NCBI GenBank assembly: GCA_024226515.1
Contig: JAAELQ010000116.1
Span: 1 to 64,000, forward strand
DNA length: 64,000 nt
Reading direction: 5' to 3'
Source: a bacterium
GTDB taxonomy: Bacteria > Acidobacteriota > Polarisedimenticolia > Polarisedimenticolales > Polarisedimenticolaceae
Shown here piece after piece: positions 18,401 to 27,237 of this stretch. Position numbers and translations under genes: made by a program. The notes below the pieces were generated by a model, which was given only the letters and a program-made list of their open reading frames with translations, was not told where the DNA came from and ran no database searches. Positions within the stretch are counted from its first letter, which is position 1; each line of letters opens with the position of its first letter.

Positions 18401-19872
18401 TGTGGCTCACGACCGGAGACGACAGCAGCGGGCTGGGCGACTTCAACAGCCGCGACATCGGCCTGCGCACCGTGCAGCGCTTCAACGGCCCCGGGCGCTA
18501 CGGCTGGCAGCGTTTCGAGATGGACCTGGCGTCGGTCCCCAACTTCAGCGCCTCGACGATCCAGCGCATCGCGTTTGCGGGGGCCGACTGCCTGGCTTTT
18601 TCCGAGTACGGCATCGACAACGTGCGCATCGAACAGGCGACCGCCTGCTCGCGCTCCGGACTCAGGCTGCAGAGCGCCTCGATCGACGACTCGGGGCCCG
18701 GCTGGGGCAACGGCAACGGCGTGCTCGAGCCCGGCGAGATCGCGCGCGTCAGCGTCGACCTGTACAACGACGGCACGGCCACGGCGGTCACGCCGGTCGG
18801 GTCGCTGCGCAGCCCCGACCCGCGCCTGTTCGTCCTGGACGCCGACGCCGCGTTTCCGAACATTCCCGTCGCGGGAACGGGCAGCTCGACCGAGCACTTC
18901 CTCGTCGCGCTCGACGACGACACGGACTGCTTCGGAACGGTCAACTTCGAGTTCGTCTTCACCGACGACGGCGGGGCGCGGACGGCCGAGCTGTGGACGC
19001 CGGAGGTGGGCGAGATCGTGACCGACACGCTGCTCGACGACGACTTCGAATCGCACCAGAGCTGGGTGATCTCGGGTAACGCTCAGCCCGGCAACGGCGT
19101 GTGGAAGCGCGGCGACCCCCTGGGCGCGACCTACGACGGCGAGGAGACCAATCCGGACTCGTGCGCGGACGGCGAGGGCACGCTGTGCTACGTGACCGGA
19201 CTCGCGTCCGACGACCCGACGAAGGACGACGTCGATCCGGGGGGCGACACGATCCTGACCTCCCCGTCGTTCAATATCGACGGGTACAAGCGCGTGCGTT
19301 ACATCTTCGACGGGTGGAACTACAGCCAGTACAACCACGAATTCGGTACGGGTTGCTGCGACGGATCCGGCGGGCTGTGGAGCCTGTTGCGCGACGACGA
19401 TTCCGAGCGGACCATTGGTTCCTTCAACTTCGGCAACCAGTGGCACACCTACGAGGCGGTCGAGCAGCTCGATCCGAATGCCACGCAGGGCACGGACCTC
19501 CGCCTCTCGTTCCTGGCCACGGACCTCGTGGTGGACGAGATCGCCGAGATGGCGGTCGACAACGTGCTCATCGAGGGCGATCTCCAGGTCTGCACCTCGA
19601 ACGCGGTCGACCCGCCGAACCCGGTCGGCCCGACCGTGGAGGTCGATAAGGACGGGAGCGACGCGCGCCTCGACTGGGCGGTGCCTGCGGTCGACGCCGG
19701 GCACGACGCGGCCGTCTTCTACCGCGTCTACGTGTCGAGTGGTCCGAGCGGTGGGTTCGCCACCGAGGAGACGCCGACGTTGCCTACCGCGACGCGCTCG
19801 CTGGGCGGCGCGACGGAGTACTACCTGCTCAGCGCGGCCAACGGCGGCGGAACGAGCGGGGAGGATCCCTGA
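15460..19872 (+). CDS. Giant secreted M36 (fungalysin-like) metallopeptidase
   Basis: A 1470-residue protein with signal peptide TVPALLILLALCVVPATGG. An FTP-like propeptide region follows to about residue 290. The peptidase domain has FWVNDAHDRFYAAGF and the zinc site His467-Glu468-x-x-His471 (VHEYTHGV), with Glu497 in EMAEGWS as third ligand. These are the fungalysin/thermolysin-clan signatures, so it should be active. The usual Asp after GWS is Leu here. The C-terminal two thirds contains FN3-like domains (about 650-740, 755-860), a MAM/jellyroll-like domain opening SWDFEAGPAGW, a CARDB-like segment and another jellyroll opening DDFESHQSW. A final FN3 ends at the C-terminus. There is no sorting tag. 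The expected role is extracellular protein degradation, together with the subtilase at 7249. Confidence 0.9.
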   Translation: MKTRIETTVPALLILLALCVVPATGGEFPEAGPEEDVDVRRESLAESGSAALRAPTAPQVSAAARWRRERPDLELRWDGMSGAPRSIAAGGRALTAPDARSPAEIVAEFVGRHAELFGLLSGEIAGLVPTSSVPAAGGGTHLYFKQTVGGIDVDQGRLNATVSARGELVSIGARLFAGIAADATPALGATAAVSRVASRLYPELEFSGDVRAAVGEDAERKTTFDEAAFGRAPQARLVHFPLARGSRLAWEVRIGEPSLYTDYVVLIDAATGDRLARRNLTAYAEGRVLQRGSPEPEYAEFEQSDHQLTIFPASTSESPLGWISGAGTALEGNNAVSHLGTILQPGLTSPTGVYDHPFNTTEAALANAWFWVNDAHDRFYAAGFDEAAGNFQTDNFAQGGLGGDAIELVAAPAQRTPFFTATVDGEPPQLSFGWIPFGGCRFCGDHDGYPENGGDRSYGFSRERIVHEYTHGVLFRRVGGPADVSCLTAVQSREMAEGWSLFFPASFYDDPTFGDFESLGMGHRGDALQDLTLEDFVYYGGWLGDLFWAGTLWDLRRSFVAADPSAGLDDLHDVVIESLALAPCNPSYLEARDALLAADTALFGATHHGLIWNVFAARGMGELASTIDENDSSPVADDTVPAAFVCAPPAQPTGLGAVVDGTNAVRLDYSAAGATSIEIWREDLDNPADAPELIATTLDDSTYVDTTVQGSKSYRYHVVALGDGGVYCRSAASSTADVTATGSCDLEFPQFIPNPDATDGDPSCEITLTWDPATPACPGSAEPIVYSIYRGETPGILPSDRTLVGRTASTSFADVPPDRGGGTSGWFDNATHYLVLAQHGTLDDPPDHRDRGSAQVMQWRGVVPTLGRTLVHSWDFEAGPAGWTSSDLGGTGPAFEWALVDPSPTWTGGALLAPDEAAGGSGMAWVTGDAAGPADSAVTNSCQELQLLTSPAFDASDGATIVSFDYWNYHTNLLSELYASMWLTTGDDSSGLGDFNSRDIGLRTVQRFNGPGRYGWQRFEMDLASVPNFSASTIQRIAFAGADCLAFSEYGIDNVRIEQATACSRSGLRLQSASIDDSGPGWGNGNGVLEPGEIARVSVDLYNDGTATAVTPVGSLRSPDPRLFVLDADAAFPNIPVAGTGSSTEHFLVALDDDTDCFGTVNFEFVFTDDGGARTAELWTPEVGEIVTDTLLDDDFESHQSWVISGNAQPGNGVWKRGDPLGATYDGEETNPDSCADGEGTLCYVTGLASDDPTKDDVDPGGDTILTSPSFNIDGYKRVRYIFDGWNYSQYNHEFGTGCCDGSGGLWSLLRDDDSERTIGSFNFGNQWHTYEAVEQLDPNATQGTDLRLSFLATDLVVDEIAEMAVDNVLIEGDLQVCTSNAVDPPNPVGPTVEVDKDGSDARLDWAVPAVDAGHDAAVFYRVYVSSGPSGGFATEETPTLPTATRSLGGATEYYLLSAANGGGTSGEDP

Positions 19873-19880
19873 CCCCCCGT

Positions 19881-22199
19881 CTAGAACAGACGTAGCTGGT
19901 GCTCGTCGCCGACGACCTGGTCGAACTCCAGGCCCAGGACGGCGAGGACCGGCTCGGAGACGGGGCGCACCTGCTTCTGAACGTAGTGCTCGCGGTCGAT
20001 CTCGTTGCACAGCTTCTCGACGGGCTCGGCGCCGTCGACGGTGATCAAGTAGGAGATCGTCCGTGGCGGGCGACCACCGAGCTTGCGCGCGGCCGCGACG
20101 TGAGGCGGCGTCGAGGCGGTGTACGACTCGAGCTTCTTGCGCAGCGATTTTCGGTAGACGAGCAGGTCGTCGAGCCGCCCGGCCCGCACGTCCTCCACGA
20201 CGCCGCGCAGGTAGTCGTCGACCGGCCGGTCGCGGAACAGCCGCCCGTACAGCTCGCGCTGCACGCGCTTGGCCAGCTCGGTCCAGTCGCGTCGCACGAC
20301 CTCCATCCCGGTGAAGCTGACCCGCGTGCCCTCGCCTTCTTCCACGAGTCCCGCGTAGCGCTTGCGCGCCCCGCCGGTGCCGTGGCGCACCGCGGGCAGC
20401 AGCAGTCGTAAGTAAAGGCGCTCGAACTCCAGCTCCAGCTTGCTCTCGACGCGCCACATGCGCCGCACGTGCCCGCGCAGGTCGTCGTTCAGCGTCACGA
20501 CCAGTCGTTCGCCCAGCGCGCGCGCCTCGTGCGCGTCCTCGACTCCCGCCTCGACGAACAGGCTGTCCGTGTCGCCGGACAGCACGCGGTAGCCGTGCTG
20601 CTCGATACGCGCCTTGGTCCACAGCAGGATCTCGCGCCCGAAGCCGGTGATCGCGTTGGCCAGCGCGGGATCGTAGAAGCGACAGGCGGGTGTGCCGAGC
20701 ACGCCGTAGAACGAGTTCATCAGGATCTTGATCGCCTGGCTGGTAACCGAGTCGTTCTCGCGCTTGGCCCGCTCGCGCCGCGGGACGAGGTCATCGAGCA
20801 GGGCGGGCAGGATGCCGGGCTCGCGGCGAAACGCGGCGCCGTTGGGCGCGACGATCGGATCGTCGTCGGGGCCGGGGCAGGGGATGTGCCCCAGCGGGTC
20901 GATCTCGAACGTGCGGATCAGGCTGGGGTACAGGCTCTTGAAGTCGAAGATGAGGACGTTGCGGAACAGCCCCGTCTCGGGCTCCAGCACGTGCCCGCCC
21001 GCCGTCGGCTCTTCCAACGCCATCGAGTCCGCGACCGACGGCGCGACGCGCTCCCTGCGCCCCAGCTCGGTCAGGTAGAGGAAGTCGAAAGACGCGATAC
21101 TGGCCGAGACGCGGTCGGGCGGCATGCCGGTCAGTCGGCTGCGCTCGACGGTCAGCTCGATCAGCTTCAGCTCGTCCAGGATCTCCAGCACCAGCCGCGC
21201 GTCGTTGAGGTTGTACTCGACGAAGCTCGGCAGCTCCTCCTCGAACTGGCGCAGGATCTCCTCCGCGCGGTCCTTGCCCTGGATCGTCTTCCGCTTGCCG
21301 ACGATCGCGTGCGAGACGGCGTTCAGTCCGTAGCTCTCGACGCGAATGAACGCGCCGCGCAGCAACTGGATACCGTCGAGCACGACACGCCCCGGGACGA
21401 TCGCGTGGGTCATCCCGCGCGACTGCCGCGCGGGCAGCAGGCGCAGAACCTCGGGGCCACGCCCCAGCGCCAGCGGCACGACCGCGCGCTGCGCCATGCG
21501 TTGCAGGACGGTCAGGTCGAAGTCGATGAAGTTCCAGCCCGTCAGGATGTCGGGGTCGATCTCCTGCACGCGGTGGACGAACGCGCGCAACAGCTCCTGC
21601 TGCGTCGCGAACGGAGTCGCTCCGGGCGGGCACTCGCGGTCGTCGGGGTGCCACAGCAGCACCTCCTCGGTGCCGCAGCCGCACAGCGCGACGGAGAGCA
21701 GCTGCTGCGCTCGCGGATCGGTCTCGATGTCGATCGACAGCACGGACAGTTGCGGCGTCCAGTCGGCCGGTGCCACGTCGGGGTTGTCGAAGACGTGGGT
21801 CTCGCCGATGCCCGGATGCGACTCGCCGCGGATCTCGAGCGAGCCGCGAATGCCGCGGTCGATCAGGTAGCGGTAGGCGAAACGCACGTCCGCCTCGTGA
21901 ACGGTCGCGCCCTGATCGCGCAGCCCGTCGCGCAGCGCCGTGGCCTCTCGCGGCAGCACGAACTCGATTCGCGCCACCGGCTCGCCGGCCAGCGTCTGCC
22001 GCCCTTCCCCGTGCTCGGCGATCGTCGCCCCGAGCGCCGTGGCGCGATGAGCCTCGTCCGCGGCGACCCAGAAGTAAGGTCGGGCCCGGGTATCGCGCAC
22101 GAGGAACGTCCCGCCCTCGCGCAGGACGCCGTGCAACAGCACCACCGGCCTCCCGGCCTCGATCCGGTAGGTCGGCTGCAGGATGAACCCGGTTTTCAT
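19881..22199 (-). CDS. polB: DNA polymerase II (family B)
   Basis: At 772 residues it is close to the E. coli PolB length. The proofreading exonuclease is intact: Exo I Asp157/Glu159 (SIDIETDP), Exo II in GWNFIDFDL (221-229) and Exo III Tyr329...Asp333 (YNLND). Polymerase motifs are A FDFKSLYPSLI (about 418-428), B KILMNSFYG (491-499) and C GDTDS (542-546), plus RKRYAGL. It should perform error-avoiding or translesion repair synthesis. It is divergently transcribed from the rhodanese-MBL gene and converges on the metallopeptidase gene with 8 nt between stops. The C-terminal LGLEFDQ..HQLRLF is a typical PolB end that may contact the clamp. Confidence 0.96.
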   Translation of the reverse strand: MKTGFILQPTYRIEAGRPVVLLHGVLREGGTFLVRDTRARPYFWVAADEAHRATALGATIAEHGEGRQTLAGEPVARIEFVLPREATALRDGLRDQGATVHEADVRFAYRYLIDRGIRGSLEIRGESHPGIGETHVFDNPDVAPADWTPQLSVLSIDIETDPRAQQLLSVALCGCGTEEVLLWHPDDRECPPGATPFATQQELLRAFVHRVQEIDPDILTGWNFIDFDLTVLQRMAQRAVVPLALGRGPEVLRLLPARQSRGMTHAIVPGRVVLDGIQLLRGAFIRVESYGLNAVSHAIVGKRKTIQGKDRAEEILRQFEEELPSFVEYNLNDARLVLEILDELKLIELTVERSRLTGMPPDRVSASIASFDFLYLTELGRRERVAPSVADSMALEEPTAGGHVLEPETGLFRNVLIFDFKSLYPSLIRTFEIDPLGHIPCPGPDDDPIVAPNGAAFRREPGILPALLDDLVPRRERAKRENDSVTSQAIKILMNSFYGVLGTPACRFYDPALANAITGFGREILLWTKARIEQHGYRVLSGDTDSLFVEAGVEDAHEARALGERLVVTLNDDLRGHVRRMWRVESKLELEFERLYLRLLLPAVRHGTGGARKRYAGLVEEGEGTRVSFTGMEVVRRDWTELAKRVQRELYGRLFRDRPVDDYLRGVVEDVRAGRLDDLLVYRKSLRKKLESYTASTPPHVAAARKLGGRPPRTISYLITVDGAEPVEKLCNEIDREHYVQKQVRPVSEPVLAVLGLEFDQVVGDEHQLRLF

Positions 22200-22245
22200 C
22201 TGCTCCCCGTACCGGGTCCATTATGTCAAACGACGGCGCCTCTGA

Positions 22246-22251
22246 TATAAG
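22246..22251 (+). promoter_or_regulatory. -10 box (TATAAG)
   Basis: GATATAAG lies 26 nt before the ATG at 22278 in the 78-nt divergent gap with polB. A CGGAGG ribosome site follows at 22265-22270. Confidence 0.35.
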
Positions 22252-22277
22252 AAGGAAGCTCTTTCGGAGGACCCGAC

Positions 22278-23393
22278 ATGCAGATTCCCGCAAACGAACT
22301 GGTCACCCGCCTCGAGTCCGGCGAGCCGGTCGAGGTCGTCGACATTCGCGAGACGAACGACTTCGACGCCTGGCATATTCACGGCAGCAGCAACCTGCCG
22401 GCATACGATGCCCTGCGGCAGAACGACCCCGGACCGCTGATGCGACAGGCCGAGAATCTGCCTCGCGGAAAGACCGTCGTCGCGGTCTGCAAGGGCGGGA
22501 TCATGTCGCAGCGCGCGGCCGAGCTGATGCAGTCGCTGGGCATCGACGCGCTGAGCCTGATCGGCGGGATTCGCGGCTGGGGCAGTGTGTGGACCGAGGC
22601 TGCGTTGCCCGAGGGGCTGGGCGGAACGCGGACCTTCGTGCAGGTCCGGCGCAACGGCAAGGGCTGCCTGTCGTACGTCTTCGGCGCGGACGGGGCGGGA
22701 GCCGTCGTCGACCCCAGCGTCGACACCGAGGCCTACCGTCGGATCGCGGAGCGCGAGGGGCTGCAGATCCATTACGTCTTCGAGACGCACGTCCACGCGG
22801 ACCACGTGTCGCGGGCGCGCGACCTGTGCCGCGAGACCGGCGCGACGCTCGTGATGGCTCCCAACCGGCGCGCCGTCTACCCCTTCACGCCGATGGAGGA
22901 CGGGCAGACGATCGACGTCGGCAGCATCCAGGTGCGCGCGTGCTTCACGCCGGGCCATACGACCGAGAGCACGTGTTACCTCGTCGGCGGCGAGGCGCTG
23001 CTGACGGGCGACACGCTGTTCATCGACGCGGTAGGGCGGCCCGATCTCGAGCAGGGCGACGCCGGCGCCGAGTCCGGCGCGCGCGCGCTGTACGACAGCC
23101 TGCATCGCAAGCTGCTGGGCGAGCTTGGCGACCTGGTGTTCTACCCCGCGCACTACGGCCGGCCGATCGGTTTCGACGGTGAGCCGCTCGGCTCGTCGTT
23201 GAGCGCCGCGCGCGACGGCATCGACCTGGTGGGCAAGGACGAGCCGGAGTTCGTCGCCTCGCTCGTCGGCCGGTTGGGCGTCAAGCCGGGCAATTTCGAA
23301 ACGATCGTCGCGATCAACGAGGGGCGCGAGAGCCTCGAAGAGATCAACCTGCTGGAGCTCGAGGCCGGACCGAACTGCTGCGCCGCCAAGTAG
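22278..23393 (+). CDS. Rhodanese-metallo-beta-lactamase fusion (persulfide dioxygenase-like)
   Basis: A 371-residue protein. Residues 1-108 form a rhodanese domain with catalytic Cys71 in VCKGGIMS. Residues 120-330 form a metallo-beta-lactamase domain with ETHVHADH (His171, His173, Asp175, His176), FTPGHTTEST and TGDTLFIDAVGRPDL. This is the ETHE1/persulfide dioxygenase arrangement of iron ligands. The family oxidises glutathione persulfide to sulfite and the rhodanese shuttles sulfane sulfur. Most bacterial fusions I know place the rhodanese after the MBL domain; here it is first. The C-terminus ends GPNCCAAK. The radical SAM gene follows after 14 nt, so they may share a transcript. Confidence 0.88.
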   Translation: MQIPANELVTRLESGEPVEVVDIRETNDFDAWHIHGSSNLPAYDALRQNDPGPLMRQAENLPRGKTVVAVCKGGIMSQRAAELMQSLGIDALSLIGGIRGWGSVWTEAALPEGLGGTRTFVQVRRNGKGCLSYVFGADGAGAVVDPSVDTEAYRRIAEREGLQIHYVFETHVHADHVSRARDLCRETGATLVMAPNRRAVYPFTPMEDGQTIDVGSIQVRACFTPGHTTESTCYLVGGEALLTGDTLFIDAVGRPDLEQGDAGAESGARALYDSLHRKLLGELGDLVFYPAHYGRPIGFDGEPLGSSLSAARDGIDLVGKDEPEFVASLVGRLGVKPGNFETIVAINEGRESLEEINLLELEAGPNCCAAK

Positions 23394-23407
23394 GGGCCGG
23401 GTTTCCA

Positions 23408-24280
23408 ATGCGCTACGAAGGCGACATCTACCGACCGCCGAGCGAGGCGAACTCGTACATCCTACAGGCGACGATCGGTTGCTCGTGGAACGCGTGCACG
23501 TACTGTGCGATGTATCGTGCCAAGTCGTTCCGCGTGCGCGACCTGGACGAGACGCTGCGAGACGTTCGCGACGCTGCGCGCGAGCTGGGTCCGCGCGTCG
23601 ACAAGATCTTCGTCGCCGACGGCGACGCGCTGGCGATGGACCTCGGTCACTGGGAGGCGATCCTCGACGCATGTCGCGAGAGTTTCCCCCGCCTGCGGCG
23701 TGTCAGCGCCTACGCCACGGCGATGAACCTGCTCGAGAAGACGCCCGAAGAGCTCGCGCGGCTGCGCGAGCTGGGGTTGACGCTGCTGTACATCGGTCCC
23801 GAGTCCGGCGACGACACGACGCTGAAGAAGATCGCCAAGGGCGCCGGCTTCGAGCAGCACGCCGAGGCGGCGAAGAGGGCGCACGCGGCGGGGATCAAGC
23901 TGTCGGCGATCTTCCTGCTCGGCGCGGGCGGCCTCGAGCGTTCGGCCGAGCACGCCGCGGGCTCCGCCAGGCTCGCCACCGCGATGGACCCGCGCTTCGT
24001 ATCGCTGCTGACGCTGACGGTCGTGCCGGGCACGCCGATCGCGACGCTGGAACAGCGCGGCAAGTTCGAACTGCCGGAGATCGAGGGGTTGATGCGCGAG
24101 CTGCGCACGTTCGTCGACGTCGCACAGCCGACCGACGCGGTGTTCCGTACGAATCATGCGTCGAACTATCTGCCGCTCGAGGGCCGACTGCCGCGCGATC
24201 GCGAGCGCATCCTCGAGGTCGTGGACGCCGCGCTGTCGGGGAACATCCCGCTGAAGCCCGAGTGGGCGCGAGGCTTGTAG
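23408..24280 (+). CDS. Radical SAM protein
   Basis: A 290-residue radical SAM enzyme. The cluster motif is Cys25-x4-Cys30-x2-Cys33 (GCSWNACTYCAMYRAKSFRVR), an Elp3/YgiQ-style spacing rather than the classic Cx3Cx2C. A TIM-barrel glycine motif, LLYIGPESGDD, and the repeat KIAKGAGFEQH follow. It probably transfers or activates via a 5'-deoxyadenosyl radical. The substrate is unknown and there is no B12 or SPASM domain. It starts 14 nt after the rhodanese-MBL stop. Its stop (24278-24280) directly abuts the stop of the convergent ABC permease, making a TAGCTA junction. Confidence 0.85.
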   Translation: MRYEGDIYRPPSEANSYILQATIGCSWNACTYCAMYRAKSFRVRDLDETLRDVRDAARELGPRVDKIFVADGDALAMDLGHWEAILDACRESFPRLRRVSAYATAMNLLEKTPEELARLRELGLTLLYIGPESGDDTTLKKIAKGAGFEQHAEAAKRAHAAGIKLSAIFLLGAGGLERSAEHAAGSARLATAMDPRFVSLLTLTVVPGTPIATLEQRGKFELPEIEGLMRELRTFVDVAQPTDAVFRTNHASNYLPLEGRLPRDRERILEVVDAALSGNIPLKPEWARGL

Positions 24281-25081
24281 CTACAGGTCCTGGCGCGAGA
24301 AGCGCCGCAGCGCCAGCCCGCCGGCGGTGAGAGCGGCCGCGGTCAGCACCAGCCAGTCCGACCAGGGCACCGCCCCGAACACGGCCGTACCGATCGGGTC
24401 GAAGTAATAGAACGGGCTCAGCCAGCGCACGTTGCCGAGCGGCGCCCACAGCAACGCGAGCGCGTCGACCCAGAACAGCACGATCAGCAGGCCGACCATC
24501 CGCGCCGCCGCCGGACCGCGCCGCGGCGAGCCGCAGGCCAGCAGCGCGGTCACGCCGCCGAAGGTCAGGAACAGCGGGACCTGGCCCAGCGCCGCCAGCG
24601 CGTAGTGCGAGAACGGAAACGCCTCCGGCCCGTCGACCTGGGTCAACCCGACCGCCACGCCGGCCAGTAACGTTGCAGGCAGCGCCACGGCGCCGACGGC
24701 GATCAGGCCGAAGATCGCCAGCAGGTAGCTGCGTCGTTCGACCGGTCGCGATAGCACGAGATCCAGCAGCCCCGCCTCGCGCTCGGCGGCCGGGATCGTG
24801 CCGGCCAGGATCACGAACGCCGAACAGGCCACGAGCGTCACCGGATGGCGGAAGCCGAACGCGACCGCGCCCGCGAAGGTGACCGAGGCGAATTGAGAGT
24901 TGAGCAGCGTCTGCAACGGTGCCGGCATCGCCTGCTGCACCAGGTTTTGCAGCCCCGGCCCCGCGTCGATCTGTGCCATGACCCACACCAGCAGCAGCTC
25001 CAGCCCGAACAGTCCGGCGCACAGCGAACCCAGCAGCCGGCCGTTCTGGCGCAGGTGCCGTCCGAGCAACGGCGCGATCAC
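24281..25081 (-). CDS. ABC-2 type transporter permease
   Basis: A 266-residue membrane protein with six predicted helices (for example LCAGLFGLELLLVWVMA, LVACSAFVILAGTIP, LLAIFGLIAVGAVALPATLLAG). The ERxxGLLDLVLSRPVERRSYLLA segment is typical of ABC-2 permeases. Its ATG overlaps the ATPase gene stop by 4 nt, so the two form one exporter. The substrate is unknown. Similar pairs export drugs, lipids or peptides. Confidence 0.85.
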   Translation of the reverse strand: MIAPLLGRHLRQNGRLLGSLCAGLFGLELLLVWVMAQIDAGPGLQNLVQQAMPAPLQTLLNSQFASVTFAGAVAFGFRHPVTLVACSAFVILAGTIPAAEREAGLLDLVLSRPVERRSYLLAIFGLIAVGAVALPATLLAGVAVGLTQVDGPEAFPFSHYALAALGQVPLFLTFGGVTALLACGSPRRGPAAARMVGLLIVLFWVDALALLWAPLGNVRWLSPFYYFDPIGTAVFGAVPWSDWLVLTAAALTAGGLALRRFSRQDL

Positions 25082-25980
25082 GACGCGGCCCCGTTGCCGC
25101 GGTACAGCTCGACGAAGGCCTCCTCGAGCGTCGGTTCGGGAAACGCGAGATGCACGACCGCATGCCGCGACAGCACCTCCAGCAGCGGATTCAGGTCGCC
25201 TGTCACGCGCAACACCGCGCGGTCGCCGTCACACTCGACGAGCGTCACCCCCGGCAGCGACAGCTCGTCTCGCGGCACCGAGCCGCGGAAGCGTACGTCC
25301 ATCCGCCGCACCGACGCACCGCGTACGTCCTCGACGTGCAGAACTCGAAGCAGCTTCCCTTCACGCACGATCGCCAGCCGGCTGCACGTGCGCTCGACCT
25401 CGGACAGGACGTGCGAGGACTGGAAGACCGTCTTGCCCGCGCGGGTCGTGTCGGCGAGCAGCTCGAACAGCGACTCACGGACCAGTGGGTCGAGCCCGCT
25501 CGTGGGCTCGTCGAGAATCAACAGGTCGGGGTCGTGCTGAAAGCTCGCGACCAGTCCGATCTTCTGCTTCATTCCCCGCGAGTAGTCGCGCACGCGCCGC
25601 GTCAGGTCGCGCGAGTCGAGCCCCAGCCGCTCGCAGATCTCTCCACGCCGCGAACAGGGCGCGCCGCTGAGCGCGCCCAGGAACTCCAGCGTGCGCGCCC
25701 CGGTCATCTTCCCGTCCAGCGCCAGCTCGCCGGGCAGGTAGCCGATGCGCGAGCGCACCGCCCGGTCGCCCACCGGCTGCCCCAGCACGCGCGCGTCGCC
25801 GCGCGAGGGGCGAATCAGGTCCAGCAGCAGCCGGATCGTCGTCGTCTTCCCCGAGCCGTTCGGGCCCAGCAATCCGAACGATTCGCCGCCCTCGACCGCG
25901 AGATCCAGCGCCTCCAGCCCGATCGTGGCCCCGTAGAGCTTGGTCAGGTCGCGGGTTTCGATGGCGGGAGCGGTGGGCAC
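25078..25980 (-). CDS. ABC transporter ATP-binding protein
   Basis: A 300-residue ATPase. It has Walker A GPNGSGKT (39-46), signature YSRGMKQ (133-139), Walker B LLILDEP (153-159) and H-loop QSSHVLSEVE. The C-terminal 80 residues form the extra domain seen in ABC-2 drug-exporter ATPases. It is the first gene of a two-gene operon with the permease and is divergent from the SGNH-like gene. Confidence 0.93.
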   Translation of the reverse strand: MPTAPAIETRDLTKLYGATIGLEALDLAVEGGESFGLLGPNGSGKTTTIRLLLDLIRPSRGDARVLGQPVGDRAVRSRIGYLPGELALDGKMTGARTLEFLGALSGAPCSRRGEICERLGLDSRDLTRRVRDYSRGMKQKIGLVASFQHDPDLLILDEPTSGLDPLVRESLFELLADTTRAGKTVFQSSHVLSEVERTCSRLAIVREGKLLRVLHVEDVRGASVRRMDVRFRGSVPRDELSLPGVTLVECDGDRAVLRVTGDLNPLLEVLSRHAVVHLAFPEPTLEEAFVELYRGNGAAS

Positions 25981-25990
25981 GGGAGGATTA

Positions 25991-25996
25991 TAGGAT
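25991..25996 (+). promoter_or_regulatory. -10 box (TAGGAT) for the SGNH-like gene
   Basis: ATTATAGGAT lies in the 62-nt divergent gap and is the only AT-rich segment there. The ATG at 26043 follows 46 nt later with CGGAGGA 5 nt upstream. Confidence 0.4.
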
Positions 25997-26042
25997 TTGC
26001 GTCTGGTCCGTGACGGTCCTAAATCTGCCTCGGAGGAACAAG

Positions 26043-27224
26043 ATGCCTGGCTCGGGGCGACGATCGCCGTTTCAACGCATTCGCGACGCCTGGATCGGCG
26101 GCGCGTTGATCGTGTTCAATACGTTGCTCGCGCTCGGCGCGATCGAGATCGCCTCACGAGTCGTGCTGGCCGTGCGCGACGCGGTGCACCCTCCCGTCGC
26201 CGAGGAGGAATCGGTCGACGCCGCGACGCTGGCGCTGGCCTACCCCGGCAGGACGCCCGAGCAGATCGAGGACGCGCGCGCGAGCGCCGTGTTGACCCAG
26301 GTCTACGCCCCGTGGGTTCAGTTCCGCGGGCCGGATCGCGAGACCGCGCAGGTCAACGCGTCCGGATTCGTGCGACGCAGCGTCCCCTCCGTCTCGCGCA
26401 GCGCCGCGGAGGATGAGTACTTCGACGTCTTCTTCTTCGGTGGCTCGACGATGCAGGGTACGCGCGTCGGCGACGACGAGACGATCCCCGCACACTTCGC
26501 GCGTCACGCCGCCGACGCTGCAGGCGACGCGGTCCGCGTGCACAACTACGGTCAGCCGTATTACTACAGTCTGCAGGAGGCGATGTTGTTCGCCCATCTG
26601 CTGGTCCGGGGCGAACGCCCCGAGGCGGCCGTGTTCCTCGACGGATTGAACGACGTCCTGCAACCGGGCAGCACGTTCTACCGGCAGCCGTTCTGGACGC
26701 CGAAGCTCGAGGTGTTGTTCGACGAGGATCCGCCGTCGGCGTCGGGTGCGCAGTCGGCGCTGGGCCTGTGGCACTCGAGCGGACTGTACCGCCTGCTCGG
26801 CGGGGCCGGCGTCGTTCCCGAGAAACGGCCCTTCGAGTCCTCGTACACGCCGCCGCCGGACCTCGAGGAGTCGGAGCTCATTCGGACGATCCTGGACAAC
26901 TACTCGGATACACAGAGCGCGATCCGACAGCTGTGCGACGCGTTCGAGGTCCGCTGCTTCTTCTTCTGGCAGCCGGTCCCGCACTATCGCTACCCCAACC
27001 GGTCCGAGGATCCGTTCGCGCTGCAGGAGCCCTCGACGCGCTTCGAGGCCGCGTACGCGCTGATGGCCGAGCGGGCCGGTTCCCGGGGCACGCCCGTGTT
27101 CCTCGCGGGAATGCTGGAGGACGAAACGGGGTATCCGTTCGTCGACGCGATCCACTACTCGTCCCCTTTCGGAAAGAGGATCGCCGAGCGCATGGCCGGG
27201 GTCGTGCTCCAGCCCTGGCCCTGA
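26043..27224 (+). CDS. Membrane-anchored SGNH-hydrolase-like protein
   Basis: A 393-residue protein; the ATG at 26043 has CGGAGGA 5 nt upstream. One N-terminal helix (about 19-42) anchors it. SGNH blocks are visible: block I FFGGSTMQG (Ser135), block II VHNYGQPYY, block III LDGLNDVL and block V DAIHYSSPFG (Asp368, His371). This is a near-complete catalytic set, so an esterase/acyl-hydrolase or O-acyl-modifying role outside the membrane is likely. The substrate is unknown. It is followed 13 nt later by the FG-GAP/UnbV selenoprotein candidate, although a -10 box sits between them. Confidence 0.75.
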   Translation: MPGSGRRSPFQRIRDAWIGGALIVFNTLLALGAIEIASRVVLAVRDAVHPPVAEEESVDAATLALAYPGRTPEQIEDARASAVLTQVYAPWVQFRGPDRETAQVNASGFVRRSVPSVSRSAAEDEYFDVFFFGGSTMQGTRVGDDETIPAHFARHAADAAGDAVRVHNYGQPYYYSLQEAMLFAHLLVRGERPEAAVFLDGLNDVLQPGSTFYRQPFWTPKLEVLFDEDPPSASGAQSALGLWHSSGLYRLLGGAGVVPEKRPFESSYTPPPDLEESELIRTILDNYSDTQSAIRQLCDAFEVRCFFFWQPVPHYRYPNRSEDPFALQEPSTRFEAAYALMAERAGSRGTPVFLAGMLEDETGYPFVDAIHYSSPFGKRIAERMAGVVLQPWP

Positions 27225-27230
27225 TAGCAT
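27225..27230 (+). promoter_or_regulatory. -10 box (TAGCAT), possible leaderless promoter
   Basis: TGATAGCAT sits directly after the upstream stop, and TAGCAT ends 7 nt before the ATG at 27238. That spacing would start the transcript at or next to the start codon. No ribosome site is seen before this ATG. Confidence 0.4.
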
Positions 27231-27237
27231 CTGGTCC

